In this document: positions 1 through 6,000 of the stretch, in pieces | Layout of the letters: every line of letters starts with the position of its first letter | Position numbering within the stretch: position 1 is the stretch's first letter | Source of the DNA: Bacillota bacterium | GTDB taxonomy: Bacteria > Bacillota > Clostridia > Acetivibrionales > JAKOSZ01 | Direction of reading: 5' to 3' | DNA length: 6,984 nt | NCBI GenBank assembly: GCA_029776555.1 | Contig: JAKOSZ010000149.1 | Location: forward strand, 1-6,984 | Position numbers and translations under genes: made by a program | The notes under the pieces: generated by a model | What the model was told of the DNA's origin: nothing | The model's database searches: none | Seen by the model: the letters and a program-made list of their open reading frames with translations, nothing else

Positions 1-250
1 ACACTTTAAACAATATGCTCAGTATATCCAGGCCGTTGGTTTTAACCGCAAAATCGCTCCACACTTTCTTTTCCTGGCCCGTTTTAAACATCTGCCCTTT
101 TATCAGCTTATACACTTTTCCCTGTATAAGTTCATTTATTCTGCCTTGGACGGTCTCATCTTCCATACCCGCCACTTCCGGGTACCTGGCGCATATGGAA
201 GGGATATGGACCGTTCTTTCCACTATGGACACACAGCTGCTGTTTCCCAT
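1..250 (-). CDS. Partial DUF4163/DUF3298-like protein (C-terminal part beyond left edge)
   Basis: A minus-strand frame runs open from about position 292 off the left edge, so only the N-terminal 83 residues are present. The translation contains RYPEVAGMEDETVQGRINEL, which resembles the start of the DUF4163 (PdaC/RsiV-like) fold usually followed by DUF3298: a strand, a YPxVxGM motif, then an amphipathic helix with an IN pair. The rest, ending near GLDILSILFKV, fits the next strands. I chose ATG at 250-248 because GGGAG lies 10 bases upstream and AAGG 3 bases upstream. An in-frame ATG at 292-290 would add 14 residues but has no ribosome binding site. No signal peptide or membrane helix is visible in this part. 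It diverges from fabI and may share its operators. The biochemical function is unknown, and the family call rests on a short remembered pattern. Confidence 0.6.
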   Translation of the reverse strand, partial: MGNSSCVSIVERTVHIPSICARYPEVAGMEDETVQGRINELIQGKVYKLIKGQMFKTGQEKKVWSDFAVKTNGLDILSILFKV

Positions 251-331
251 AAGCCTTAAGCTCCCAATAAGGCAAATACGACTTGATAACATTTTATGCC
301 GGAGGGGATGGGAAGGTTCAGTAAGGCGGGG

Positions 332-361
332 TTGACTTTTTTTATTACCAGGTGATAAAAT
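332..361 (+). promoter_or_regulatory. Predicted sigma-A promoter of fabI
   Basis: TTGACT (332-337) is followed after 18 bases by TAAAAT (356-361). Each hexamer has one mismatch to the sigma-A consensus. Transcription would start near 368, giving a fabI leader of about 120 bases. The spacer is filled by the first operator-like repeat and the predicted start point lies in the second, a layout typical of repressor control. This is a prediction from sequence only. Confidence 0.55.
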
Positions 362-377
362 ATTACCAGGTGATAAA
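342..377. repeat. Tandem pair of 17-bp operator-like pseudo-palindromes
   Basis: The 17-mer TATTACCAGGTGATAAA occurs exactly at 343-359 and again at 361-377, a period of 18 bp. Each copy is a pseudo-palindrome centred on a single A (350 and 368). For the first copy the left half is TTATTACC and the right half reads TTATCACC on the other strand, so 7 of 8 bases agree. The second copy has one further mismatch at its outer edge. The core ACC-N-GGT and the overall length recall the operator of FapR, the malonyl-CoA-sensing repressor of fatty acid synthesis genes (half-site remembered as TTAGTACC). That would fit the adjacent fabI. The regulator's identity is inference; MarR- or TetR-type repressors remain possible. 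Confidence 0.6.
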
Positions 378-388
378 TTGTATTTCAA
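360..388 (-). promoter_or_regulatory. Possible divergent promoter for the minus-strand gene
   Basis: On the minus strand TTGAAA (388-383) is followed after 17 bases by TAATAT (365-360). The -35 box has one mismatch and the -10 box two. The second operator-like repeat sits across its spacer and -10 box, and the predicted start point (near 353) falls in the first repeat. This mirrors the fabI promoter. The -10 box is weak, so this is a moderate-to-low confidence call. Confidence 0.35.
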
Positions 389-486
389 AGGCTAATATCC
401 GTATTGTCCTGTCTGACCGTTGAAAGGCTTGAGATGTCCTGCGGCGCAATTGACGGAAGGCTGATACGAGAAGGAGGAAGGGTAGA

Positions 487-1257
487 ATGGGTTTATTGCT
501 TGAAGGGAAAAACATCCTGGTCATGGGAGTAAGAAACAAGTGGAGCATTGCGTGGGGAATTGCCCAGGCGGCATATAAAGAGGGAGCGAAGCTCATATTC
601 ACATACCAGGGACAGCGTGAGGGAGAAAGCGTAAAAGAGTTAATTTCGGAAATGGAAGGGACAGAGGCCTGCCAGTGCGATATAACGGTTGACAGCGATA
701 TCGACAGGCTGTTTGAGACCATCAGGGAAAAATACGGGACCATCCACGGCCTGGTCCATGCCATAGCTTTCGCCAACAGGGAGGACCTGCTGAATGATTT
801 TGTATACACCTCCAGGGAAGGGTTTGCCCATGCCCTGGATGTCAGCGCCTATTCACTGGTGGCTGTGGCCAGGAGGGCAAAAGACCTGATGACCCAGGGC
901 GGGAGCATAGTCACCCTTACCTATATGGGTTCGGAAAAGGTATTCCCCGGCTACAATGTGATGGGAGTGGCAAAAGCCGCCCTGGAGACGTCGGTGAAGT
1001 ATTTGGCCGCAAACCTTGGCCCGGCGGGGATAAGGGTTAACGCCATATCGGCCGGTCCCATTAAAACCATGTCTGCCAGGGGTATAAAAGACTTCAGCAA
1101 TATCCTTGAAGTGGTGGAAAAGAAGGCTCCCTTAAGAAGGAGCATCAACCTGGAGGAACTGGGACATACCGCCCTGTACCTTTTAAGCGGCCTTTCCTCA
1201 GCGGTCACCGGAGAGGTGCTGCACGTTGACTGCGGTTACAACATAATGGGGATTTAA
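487..1257 (+). CDS. fabI: Enoyl-[acyl-carrier-protein] reductase (NADH), FabI
   Basis: This 256-residue short-chain dehydrogenase-like enzyme would catalyse the last step of each fatty acid elongation cycle, reducing trans-2-enoyl-ACP with NADH in the cytoplasm. The N-terminus has the FabI nucleotide-binding form GVRNKWSIAWGIA (residues 15-27) rather than the usual GxxxGxG. The active-site residues are Tyr146 in TLTYMGS, Tyr156 and Lys163 (YNVMGVAK, the Y-x6-K motif), matching E. coli numbering. SAGPIKT (188-194) and the APLRR segment (214-218) are also typical of FabI. The HAIAFAN segment near residue 94 matches the B. subtilis type. Length is normal for the family. AAGGAGG (471-477) lies nine bases before the ATG, which fixes the start. 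The gene stands alone, with its own predicted promoter upstream and two terminators downstream, and no other fatty acid synthesis gene is visible in the window. I am very sure of the family. Confidence 0.97.
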   Translation: MGLLLEGKNILVMGVRNKWSIAWGIAQAAYKEGAKLIFTYQGQREGESVKELISEMEGTEACQCDITVDSDIDRLFETIREKYGTIHGLVHAIAFANREDLLNDFVYTSREGFAHALDVSAYSLVAVARRAKDLMTQGGSIVTLTYMGSEKVFPGYNVMGVAKAALETSVKYLAANLGPAGIRVNAISAGPIKTMSARGIKDFSNILEVVEKKAPLRRSINLEELGHTALYLLSGLSSAVTGEVLHVDCGYNIMGI

Positions 1258-1271
1258 CCCCGCTCCCCTTG

Positions 1272-1298
1272 CCCCCTTCTTGGAGAAGGGGGATTTTT
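1272..1298 (+). terminator. Intrinsic terminator of fabI
   Basis: CCCCCTTCT (1272-1280) and AGAAGGGGG (1284-1292) form a perfect 9-bp stem with a three-base loop, followed by ATTTTT. It starts 15 bases after the fabI stop codon. Stem, loop and U-tract all fit a rho-independent terminator reading rightward. Confidence 0.9.
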
Positions 1299-1369
1299 AT
1301 GTGAGTTAAAAATATTTGCTCGTCCCCCTTTTCCATGAGAACAGTTTAACAGCGGATTTTTTAACCCTT

Positions 1370-1398
1370 AAGCCCTTGCCCCAGGCGGGGGCTTTTTT
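1370..1398 (+). terminator. Second intrinsic terminator downstream of fabI
   Basis: AAGCCCTTGCC (1370-1380) pairs with GGCGGGGGCTT (1384-1394), an 11-bp stem containing two G-U pairs and a three-base loop, followed directly by a run of T. It lies about 70 bases beyond the first terminator and would catch read-through before the pilus operon. The stretch between the two (1299-1369) contains no ORF or other structure that I can support. Confidence 0.85.
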
Positions 1399-1423
1399 AT
1401 GTCCGTGAAATCCGGCTCTGCCG

Positions 1424-1536
1424 AAAAAACATATGTGTCCGGAGAATGGCGGGCCTTTTCAGCGTCTATGAAACACAACCGCACCAAAAAATATATGGGT
1501 CCGGAAAATTAACGAGGGCTTTTCAGCGCATGAAAC
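1424..1536. repeat. Degenerate direct repeat, period about 63 bp, upstream of the pilus operon
   Basis: Two related segments lie at 1424-1474 and 1486-1536. The opening 20 bases agree at 18 positions (AAAAAAyATATGkGTCCGGA), CTTTTCAGCG recurs at 1455 and 1519, and ATGAAAC at 1468 and 1530. A third, weaker partial match overlaps the second terminator and what follows it (GGGCTTTTTT then TGAAA, about 1389-1410). Each TTTCA/TGAAA pair can form a short hairpin. The array ends about 60 bp before the -35 box of the pilus promoter. No coding frame is visible here. It may be a decayed duplication or a regulator-binding array; its function is unknown. Confidence 0.5.
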
Positions 1537-1594
1537 CACGGGTCGTACCACAACACGCCTAAAAACACTATAATTTTGTAAAATCAAATATTTA

Positions 1595-1623
1595 TTGACA
1601 TTATAACGTATTGGAATTATAAT
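1595..1623 (+). promoter_or_regulatory. Consensus sigma-A promoter of the Tad pilus operon, with overlapping inverted repeat
   Basis: TTGACA (1595-1600) and TATAAT (1618-1623) both match the sigma-A consensus exactly and are 17 bases apart. A-rich and T-rich tracts just upstream (1561-1594) could act as an UP element. Transcription would start near 1630, about 55 bases before the chosen start codon. ATTATAA (1600-1606) and TTATAAT (1617-1623) form a perfect 7-bp inverted repeat over the spacer and the -10 box, a possible operator, although AT-rich sequence makes such matches easier by chance. Confidence 0.8.
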
Positions 1624-1685
1624 CTATATATACTAATATTTTGGCTGATTAATAACAATTATTGCGTATTATGGGGGTTGATGTA

Positions 1686-2780
1686 ATGAGGTTGAGCCTG
1701 GCGGTGGCAGACCCGGACAAAAGCTACGTGGAAAGCTTTGTGGAATATGTTTCCGAAAAATACCCCCAGAATTTCAGGATAAGCGCATTTACAGCCCACT
1801 CAAACCTGGTGGATTTTCTAAGGAGCAGTGATGGTGAATTGGATATACTCCTGCTTTCACAGGACTTTCACTCCCAGGGCCTGCCCGCTGATAAGGTGGA
1901 CACCCTTGTAATCCTTTCCCATGGGAAACTCCCTCAGAAAACCGAAAACTGCATCTACAAGTACCAGAACTGTGACGCCATTGTAAAAAAGATACTGGAC
2001 GCTTTTTCCCAAAAACACGAAGACATTGTCTTAAGCGGCCAACCAGGCAGGAAGTGCGTGGCATTCGCCGTCTGCTCGCCGGTGGGAGGTTCCGGCAAGA
2101 CCACGATAGCTTACAGCTTAAGCCAGCAATTGAGGAAGAAAGGGATGTCGCTTTTCTATTTGAACCTGGAATACTACCAGTCAACCCCCGCCTTAGTAAA
2201 ATACGACGGTGAGACGGGGATGTCAAGGGTCATCTATTATCTCAAGAGAAAAGATGAAAACCTGCCTTTGAGAATTGCGGCGGCAAGCTCTACGGATCCC
2301 TGCACCGGTATAAGCTTCTTTTTACCTCCTGACAGCGCCACCGAGCTGGAAGAGCTGGGGGAAGAGGACCTGGTGAACCTTGTTGAGGGACTTAGGAGCA
2401 CCGGCAGGTATGATGTCGTTTTCATAGACATGCCTTCTTGCCTGGAAAGCCGTTACAGGGGCCTGCTTAAACTATGTGATGAAATCATCCTGGTCGTAAC
2501 CCAGGATGCGGTAGCATACGCCAAGCTGCAGCAGTTCTTTAATGAGCTTAAAATAGCCGAGGCAAAGGAGCGCTGGCATATAAGGGACAAGCTCAGGCTG
2601 GTGTTAAACAGATACAGGGAGGATAAACCCTGTGAAGTTAAATCAACGGACCTCCCAATTGCGGCTGTTTTGCCCGAAGTGAAAGACTTGCGGGGCTGGG
2701 GATGGGCCGGGAGGATAGAGCGGGGCGACGCAGGCTTTTATGAAGCTATACGCGGGCTGGCAGGGCAGCTGATCCTTTAA
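1686..2780 (+). CDS. TadZ/CpaE-like pilus localisation ATPase, atypical
   Basis: This 364-residue protein begins with about 110 residues that look like a degenerate response-regulator receiver (MRLSLAVADPDKSYVESF start, DILLLSQD near 53-60), the usual N-terminus of TadZ/CpaE. A MinD/ParA-type domain follows: P-loop VGGSGKTT at 133-140, FIDMP with Asp248 as the Walker B/A'-like aspartate, and VLNRY near 306-310. TadZ/CpaE proteins sit at the inner membrane face and help place the Tad pilus machine. Oddly, the deviant Walker A signature lysine (KGGxGKT in MinD) is Val133 here, and the strand after the P-loop helix reads NLEYYQS instead of an aspartate-containing switch. Nucleotide-dependent dimerisation may therefore be altered. 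I chose ATG 1686 because GGGGG lies eight bases upstream. In-frame TTG 1662 and ATG 1671 would add 8 or 5 residues without a better site. It is the first gene of the operon, 17 bases before cpaF. Confidence 0.85.
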   Translation: MRLSLAVADPDKSYVESFVEYVSEKYPQNFRISAFTAHSNLVDFLRSSDGELDILLLSQDFHSQGLPADKVDTLVILSHGKLPQKTENCIYKYQNCDAIVKKILDAFSQKHEDIVLSGQPGRKCVAFAVCSPVGGSGKTTIAYSLSQQLRKKGMSLFYLNLEYYQSTPALVKYDGETGMSRVIYYLKRKDENLPLRIAAASSTDPCTGISFFLPPDSATELEELGEEDLVNLVEGLRSTGRYDVVFIDMPSCLESRYRGLLKLCDEIILVVTQDAVAYAKLQQFFNELKIAEAKERWHIRDKLRLVLNRYREDKPCEVKSTDLPIAAVLPEVKDLRGWGWAGRIERGDAGFYEAIRGLAGQLIL

Positions 2781-2797
2781 GCGAGGGAGCAGGGAGG

Positions 2798-4036
2798 ATG
2801 GAAGCGGAAAGGAAGGCAAAGCTCATAAAGGCTATAGCGGAAGAAATGAGCGAAAAGGCTGAATCGGAGGGAATCCTGAGCGACCGGGACATTATGGAAC
2901 AGGTGTCGGAGGCCGTATTCCGCCGCTCAAGGCTGGAACACTTAAGCGCAGCGGAAAAGGTGGAAATAGCCGACTCGGTGTTTAACTCCCTCCGGAGGCT
3001 GGACATATTGCAGCCTTTTATTGACGACGGCTCCGTAACCGAGATAATGGTAAACGGCCCTGGGGACATATTCGTGGAAAGAGACGGTGTAATCGCAAAG
3101 GCGGATGCGGCATTTGACAGCCGGGAGAAACTGGAGAACGTCATACAGGCCATAGTGTCAAGGGTGAACAGGGCTGTCAATGAGTCCTCTCCCATTGTGG
3201 ACGCCAGGCTTCCCGACGGTTCCAGGGTAAATGTGGTGCTGCCGCCTGTGGCAATAAACGGGCCCATCCTTACGATAAGGAAGTTCCCCGAAAAGCCCAT
3301 AACCATGGAAAAGCTTGTGGAACTGGGCACTCTGACCTGGGAAGCCGCATCTGTACTTAAGCAGCTTGTTTTGGCCCGCTACAACATATTCATATCCGGA
3401 GGAACCAGCAGTGGAAAAACCACCTTTTTAAACGCCCTGTCGGGTTGCATTCCCCAGGATGAACGAATAATAACTATCGAAGACTCGGCGGAACTGAAAA
3501 TTCTCAACATAAAAAACATCGTAAGGTTGGAAACCAGGAACGCCAACAGCGAAGGAAGAGGGGAAATCACCATAAGGCAGCTTATAAGGACGTCCCTCCG
3601 GATGCGGCCGGAGAGGATAATTGTGGGGGAAGTCCGGGGAGCGGAAGCCCTGGACATGCTCCAGGCGATGAACACAGGCCACGACGGTTCCCTGTCTACC
3701 GGCCACGCCAATTCCACCCAGGACATGTTCAGCCGGCTTGAAACCATGGTGTTAAGCGGTGCCGCCATGCCGCTGGAGGCCGTAAGACAGCAGATTGCGT
3801 CCGCCATCGATATAATTATACACCTGGCCAGGTTAAGGGACAGGTCCAGGAAGGTGATGGAAATAAGCGAGGTTTTAGGATATGAAAACGGGAAAATAGT
3901 TTTAAATCAGCTGTTTTGTTTCCGGGAAAGCGGGAATACGGCCGACGGCAGGGTGGCAGGCTCGCTGGTCAGGACGCCGAACAGGCTTAAGAACACCATG
4001 AAGCTCACCATGGCCGGTATCAACTGCGAGATTTAA
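2798..4036 (+). CDS. cpaF: Tad pilus assembly ATPase, CpaF/TadA family
   Basis: This 412-residue cytoplasmic secretion ATPase belongs to the VirB11/PilT superfamily and would power assembly of the Flp pilus as a hexamer, working with TadB and TadC. The N-terminal 60 residues are helical and charged. The N-terminal domain of the ATPase includes DGSVTEIMVNGPGDIFVERD (77-96) and LPDGSRVNVVLPP (138-150). The catalytic core has Walker A GGTSSGKTT (201-209, Lys207), an Asp box RIITIEDSAEL (223-233), Walker B RIIVGEVRGAEALDMLQAMN with Glu278, and a His box STGHANS (300-306). All key residues are present. GAGGGAG lies eight bases before the ATG, and an AGGGAGG run directly abuts it. Length is close to the family norm when the short N-terminal extension is counted. 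It follows the TadZ-like gene by 17 bases and precedes tadB by 19, so they are surely co-transcribed. Confidence 0.96.
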   Translation: MEAERKAKLIKAIAEEMSEKAESEGILSDRDIMEQVSEAVFRRSRLEHLSAAEKVEIADSVFNSLRRLDILQPFIDDGSVTEIMVNGPGDIFVERDGVIAKADAAFDSREKLENVIQAIVSRVNRAVNESSPIVDARLPDGSRVNVVLPPVAINGPILTIRKFPEKPITMEKLVELGTLTWEAASVLKQLVLARYNIFISGGTSSGKTTFLNALSGCIPQDERIITIEDSAELKILNIKNIVRLETRNANSEGRGEITIRQLIRTSLRMRPERIIVGEVRGAEALDMLQAMNTGHDGSLSTGHANSTQDMFSRLETMVLSGAAMPLEAVRQQIASAIDIIIHLARLRDRSRKVMEISEVLGYENGKIVLNQLFCFRESGNTADGRVAGSLVRTPNRLKNTMKLTMAGINCEI

Positions 4037-4055
4037 GAAAGGGAGGCAAAGAGGG

Positions 4056-4850
4056 ATGGGCTGGAGCGGTCTTGGAAGGAATAAGGGGAAAGCTGCGGCA
4101 TCAAATCCGTTTGACTATAACAGCTATACGATGCCTTTGAAGGAGAAGGTCTTCCATGCGGTAAAGGCGGGACTGGCCATATATTTCCTGGCCTTTTTGT
4201 TTTACCGCAGCCACATGGTGTCATTGCTTCTTTGCCCTCTGGGGCTCCTTTATCCCGGAATGAAGAGGCGTGAAATCGCAGCAAAGAGAAAGGGGGAGTT
4301 AAACGTGCAGTTTAAGGAACTGCTTTACTCCCTTTCCTCATCCCTTAGCGCCGGCAAATCCCTGGAGTCTGCCTTCAGAGATGCCTTAAAGGACCTGGCC
4401 ATAATATACCCGAACCCGGAAACCTGCATCATCAGGGAAGTAGACCTCATTGTAAAGAGGATGGAGATGAACATTCCGCTGGAAGATGCGCTGATGGACT
4501 TTGCCAGGAGGTCTCAGCTGGAGGACATAGAGAACTTTGCCGACGTAGTGGGCACCTGCAAGAGGCTGGGAGGCAACCTCATAGAAGCGGTGAGGAATGC
4601 CGCCGGCATTATCAATGAAAAAATAGAGATCAACCAGGAAATAGACACGATGCTGGCCGAGAGAAAGCTGGAACGGAAAATACTGAACGTGCTGCCGCTG
4701 GTACTGATTTTAATACTTTCGCTGAGCGCGGAAGACTACGTGGCCCCGGTGTATGAAACCGCCGCAGGCAGGCTGGCCATGACGCTTTCGGCGGCGCTGC
4801 TGGCAGTCGCCTATTTCTTGTCAAAGAAAATCATGGATTTGAAGGTATGA
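4056..4850 (+). CDS. tadB: Tad pilus inner-membrane platform protein TadB (type II secretion F domain)
   Basis: This 264-residue membrane protein carries a type II secretion F (T2SSF/GspF) domain and would form the inner-membrane platform with TadC, coupling CpaF to pilin movement. A charged N-terminal stretch leads to a hydrophobic hairpin at about 36-67 (two membrane segments), then the cytoplasmic helical domain. QFKELLYSLSSSLSAGKSLE (85-104) is the classic start of this domain, and FADVVGTCKRLGGNLIEAVR (161-180) its second repeat-like half. Two more membrane helices lie at about 210-224 and 237-255. It is shorter than the roughly 300-residue TadB of Proteobacteria, lacking part of the N-terminus. 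GGGAGG lies nine bases before the ATG. The stop is six bases before tadC. TadB versus TadC is assigned by order and by the internal hydrophobic hairpin. Confidence 0.9.
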   Translation: MGWSGLGRNKGKAAASNPFDYNSYTMPLKEKVFHAVKAGLAIYFLAFLFYRSHMVSLLLCPLGLLYPGMKRREIAAKRKGELNVQFKELLYSLSSSLSAGKSLESAFRDALKDLAIIYPNPETCIIREVDLIVKRMEMNIPLEDALMDFARRSQLEDIENFADVVGTCKRLGGNLIEAVRNAAGIINEKIEINQEIDTMLAERKLERKILNVLPLVLILILSLSAEDYVAPVYETAAGRLAMTLSAALLAVAYFLSKKIMDLKV

Positions 4851-4856
4851 TGACCT

Positions 4857-5732
4857 ATGAAGCCGTTAGCAGTTTTTTTGTTTATTGACGCGGCGCTTAC
4901 AGCAGTTTTGCACCTGGGTTCCCGGAAAAAATACGCCGGTTTTATCGCCTCTCATGATACCGGGCAATACCCGCTTAAGTTTTTATTCCCCGCCGCTCTT
5001 TGGCTGCTGGACCTTGTAAAATACAGCTTCGGCACAAACTACGACAGGCTTCTTATGTCAAAGCTGACGCAGCTTTATGGGCACAGGAACGTAAGGCAGC
5101 GCCTGAAGCTCCACTGGGCCGCAAAAATCACCTACACCAATTTAGGGATACAGTTCCTGGCACTGATGGCGCTGGGCAGCCGTGTTGACGCTGCCTTTGC
5201 GGTCTTCTGCGCAGGTGTGCTGACGGCCGTCCTCTATTTGTGCGATTGGAAGATTAACTCCGCCATAAAGAAGAGGCAGGCTGAAATACAAATGGAATTT
5301 CCCTGTTTTCTCAATAAGATAGTGCTCCTGGTAAACGCCGGTATGACCTTTTCCCGGGCATGGGAAAAGGCGGTGGTGGAAAGCTCGAAATACGGAAGCC
5401 TCTACAGGGAACTCAGGATTACTCTTTCGGACATAAAATCCGGCAAGCCGGAGCAACAGGCTTATGTGGACTTTGCGGCCAGGTGCAGGACCCATGAGGT
5501 TATAAGGTTTGTTTCGGCAGTGGTGCAAAACATCAAAAAAGGGGGGGCGGACATGGTCACCATACTGAGACTTTTAGCCCGGGAGTGCTGGGAAAGCAGG
5601 AAAAACACCGCAAGAAGGCTGGGAGAGGAGGCGTCCACAAAGCTCCTGCTGCCCATGGTCATAATGTTTTTAGCCATTTTGATAATAGTAGTTACTCCTG
5701 CCATCCTGGCCCTGGGGAGCATGGGCGGTTGA
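4857..5732 (+). CDS. tadC: Tad pilus inner-membrane platform protein TadC (type II secretion F domain)
   Basis: This 291-residue membrane protein is the partner of TadB. Hydrophobic segments lie at about 4-20, 92-107 and 112-128, with a weaker one at 40-54, and the last helix spans 264-286. The T2SSF domain starts at QMEFPCFLNKIVLLVNAGMT (145-164), whose residues after the membrane hairpin match the domain's LxxLLxAGxT pattern. It continues through RFVSAVVQNIKKGGADMVTI (217-236) and the basic helix ECWESRKNTARRLGEEASTK before the terminal membrane helix, a typical TadC ending. A weak ribosome binding site, GAAGGT (4841-4846), lies inside the end of tadB ten bases before the ATG, so translation is probably coupled to tadB. 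A run of A then G at about 5535-5548 (AAAAAAGGGGGGG) is a possible slippage-prone tract, but the frame is intact through it. Confidence 0.9.
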   Translation: MKPLAVFLFIDAALTAVLHLGSRKKYAGFIASHDTGQYPLKFLFPAALWLLDLVKYSFGTNYDRLLMSKLTQLYGHRNVRQRLKLHWAAKITYTNLGIQFLALMALGSRVDAAFAVFCAGVLTAVLYLCDWKINSAIKKRQAEIQMEFPCFLNKIVLLVNAGMTFSRAWEKAVVESSKYGSLYRELRITLSDIKSGKPEQQAYVDFAARCRTHEVIRFVSAVVQNIKKGGADMVTILRLLARECWESRKNTARRLGEEASTKLLLPMVIMFLAILIIVVTPAILALGSMGG

Positions 5733-5795
5733 AAAATAAGGCGGAAAAAAGCAAACCCCGTGTGTGGTTGCCGGCAAAAAGTTAAAACCGGGAGA

Positions 5796-5804
5796 GGGAG
5801 GTGA
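5796..5804 (+). promoter_or_regulatory. Strong ribosome binding site of the pilin gene
   Basis: GGGAGGTGA is a nearly full complement to the 3' end of 16S rRNA, with its GGAGG core seven bases before ATG 5809. It is the best ribosome binding site in the operon and decides the pilin start over the in-frame GTG at 5764. High translation suits a major structural subunit. Confidence 0.75.
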
Positions 5805-5808
5805 GAAA

Positions 5809-6000
5809 ATGCCCGCTTTTTTAAAAAGGTTTATAAGGAAGGAAGAAGGCCTTGGGACTGTGGAAGTAGTCATTATTATTGCCGTTCTTGTGGGGATAGC
5901 CCTGATATTCAGGGAGGCCATTGTGGATTTTGTGAAGAAAGTGCTGTCCCTTATTTTTAACGAAGGCATAAGGGACCAATTCGACCCCCAGAACATGTGA
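5809..6000 (+). CDS. Flp1-type type IVb prepilin
   Basis: This 63-residue protein has the layout of a class III (Flp) prepilin. A short basic leader (MPAFLKRFIRKEEG) precedes a likely cleavage point after Gly14, then LGTVE places a glutamate at +5 (Glu19). A single hydrophobic helix, VVIIIAVLVGIALIF, spans about 20-34, and a short charged tail follows. It resembles the Flp1-like pilin family common in Clostridia. Unlike classical Flp pilins the glutamate is followed by valine, not tyrosine. The mature peptide would be about 49 residues, processed by a prepilin peptidase not present in this window and polymerised by CpaF/TadB/TadC. It lies 76 bases after tadC, a larger gap than between the other genes, and has its own strong ribosome binding site. 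I am fairly sure it is the pilin, less sure whether it is the major or a minor one. Confidence 0.88.
   Translation: MPAFLKRFIRKEEGLGTVEVVIIIAVLVGIALIFREAIVDFVKKVLSLIFNEGIRDQFDPQNM

Noticed and set aside
15..335. Plus-strand open frame of 106 codons at the left edge
   Set aside because: No ribosome binding site and an odd composition. The opposite strand gives a more protein-like sequence with a recognisable domain pattern.
363..809. Minus-strand frame of 148 codons overlapping the fabI start
   Set aside because: It is the shadow of fabI and of its operator region. The FabI motifs on the plus strand are decisive.
1424..1536. Possible CRISPR array or riboswitch
   Set aside because: The copies are degenerate along their full length with no constant repeat/variable spacer pattern, and they lie upstream of the promoter, outside any leader RNA.
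2746..3330. Minus-strand open frame of 194 codons antisense to cpaF (another at 3379-3807)
   Set aside because: The plus strand encodes an unmistakable CpaF with all motifs. The antisense frames are Ser-rich products of its codon usage and lack ribosome binding sites.
5585..5785. Plus-strand frame of 66 codons across the tadC end
   Set aside because: It overlaps the conserved tadC C-terminus in another frame and has no ribosome site or recognisable content.
5764..5808. Upstream GTG start that would lengthen the pilin by 15 residues
   Set aside because: It would bury the strong GGGAGGTGA ribosome site in the coding sequence and add an atypical leader before a normal Flp leader.
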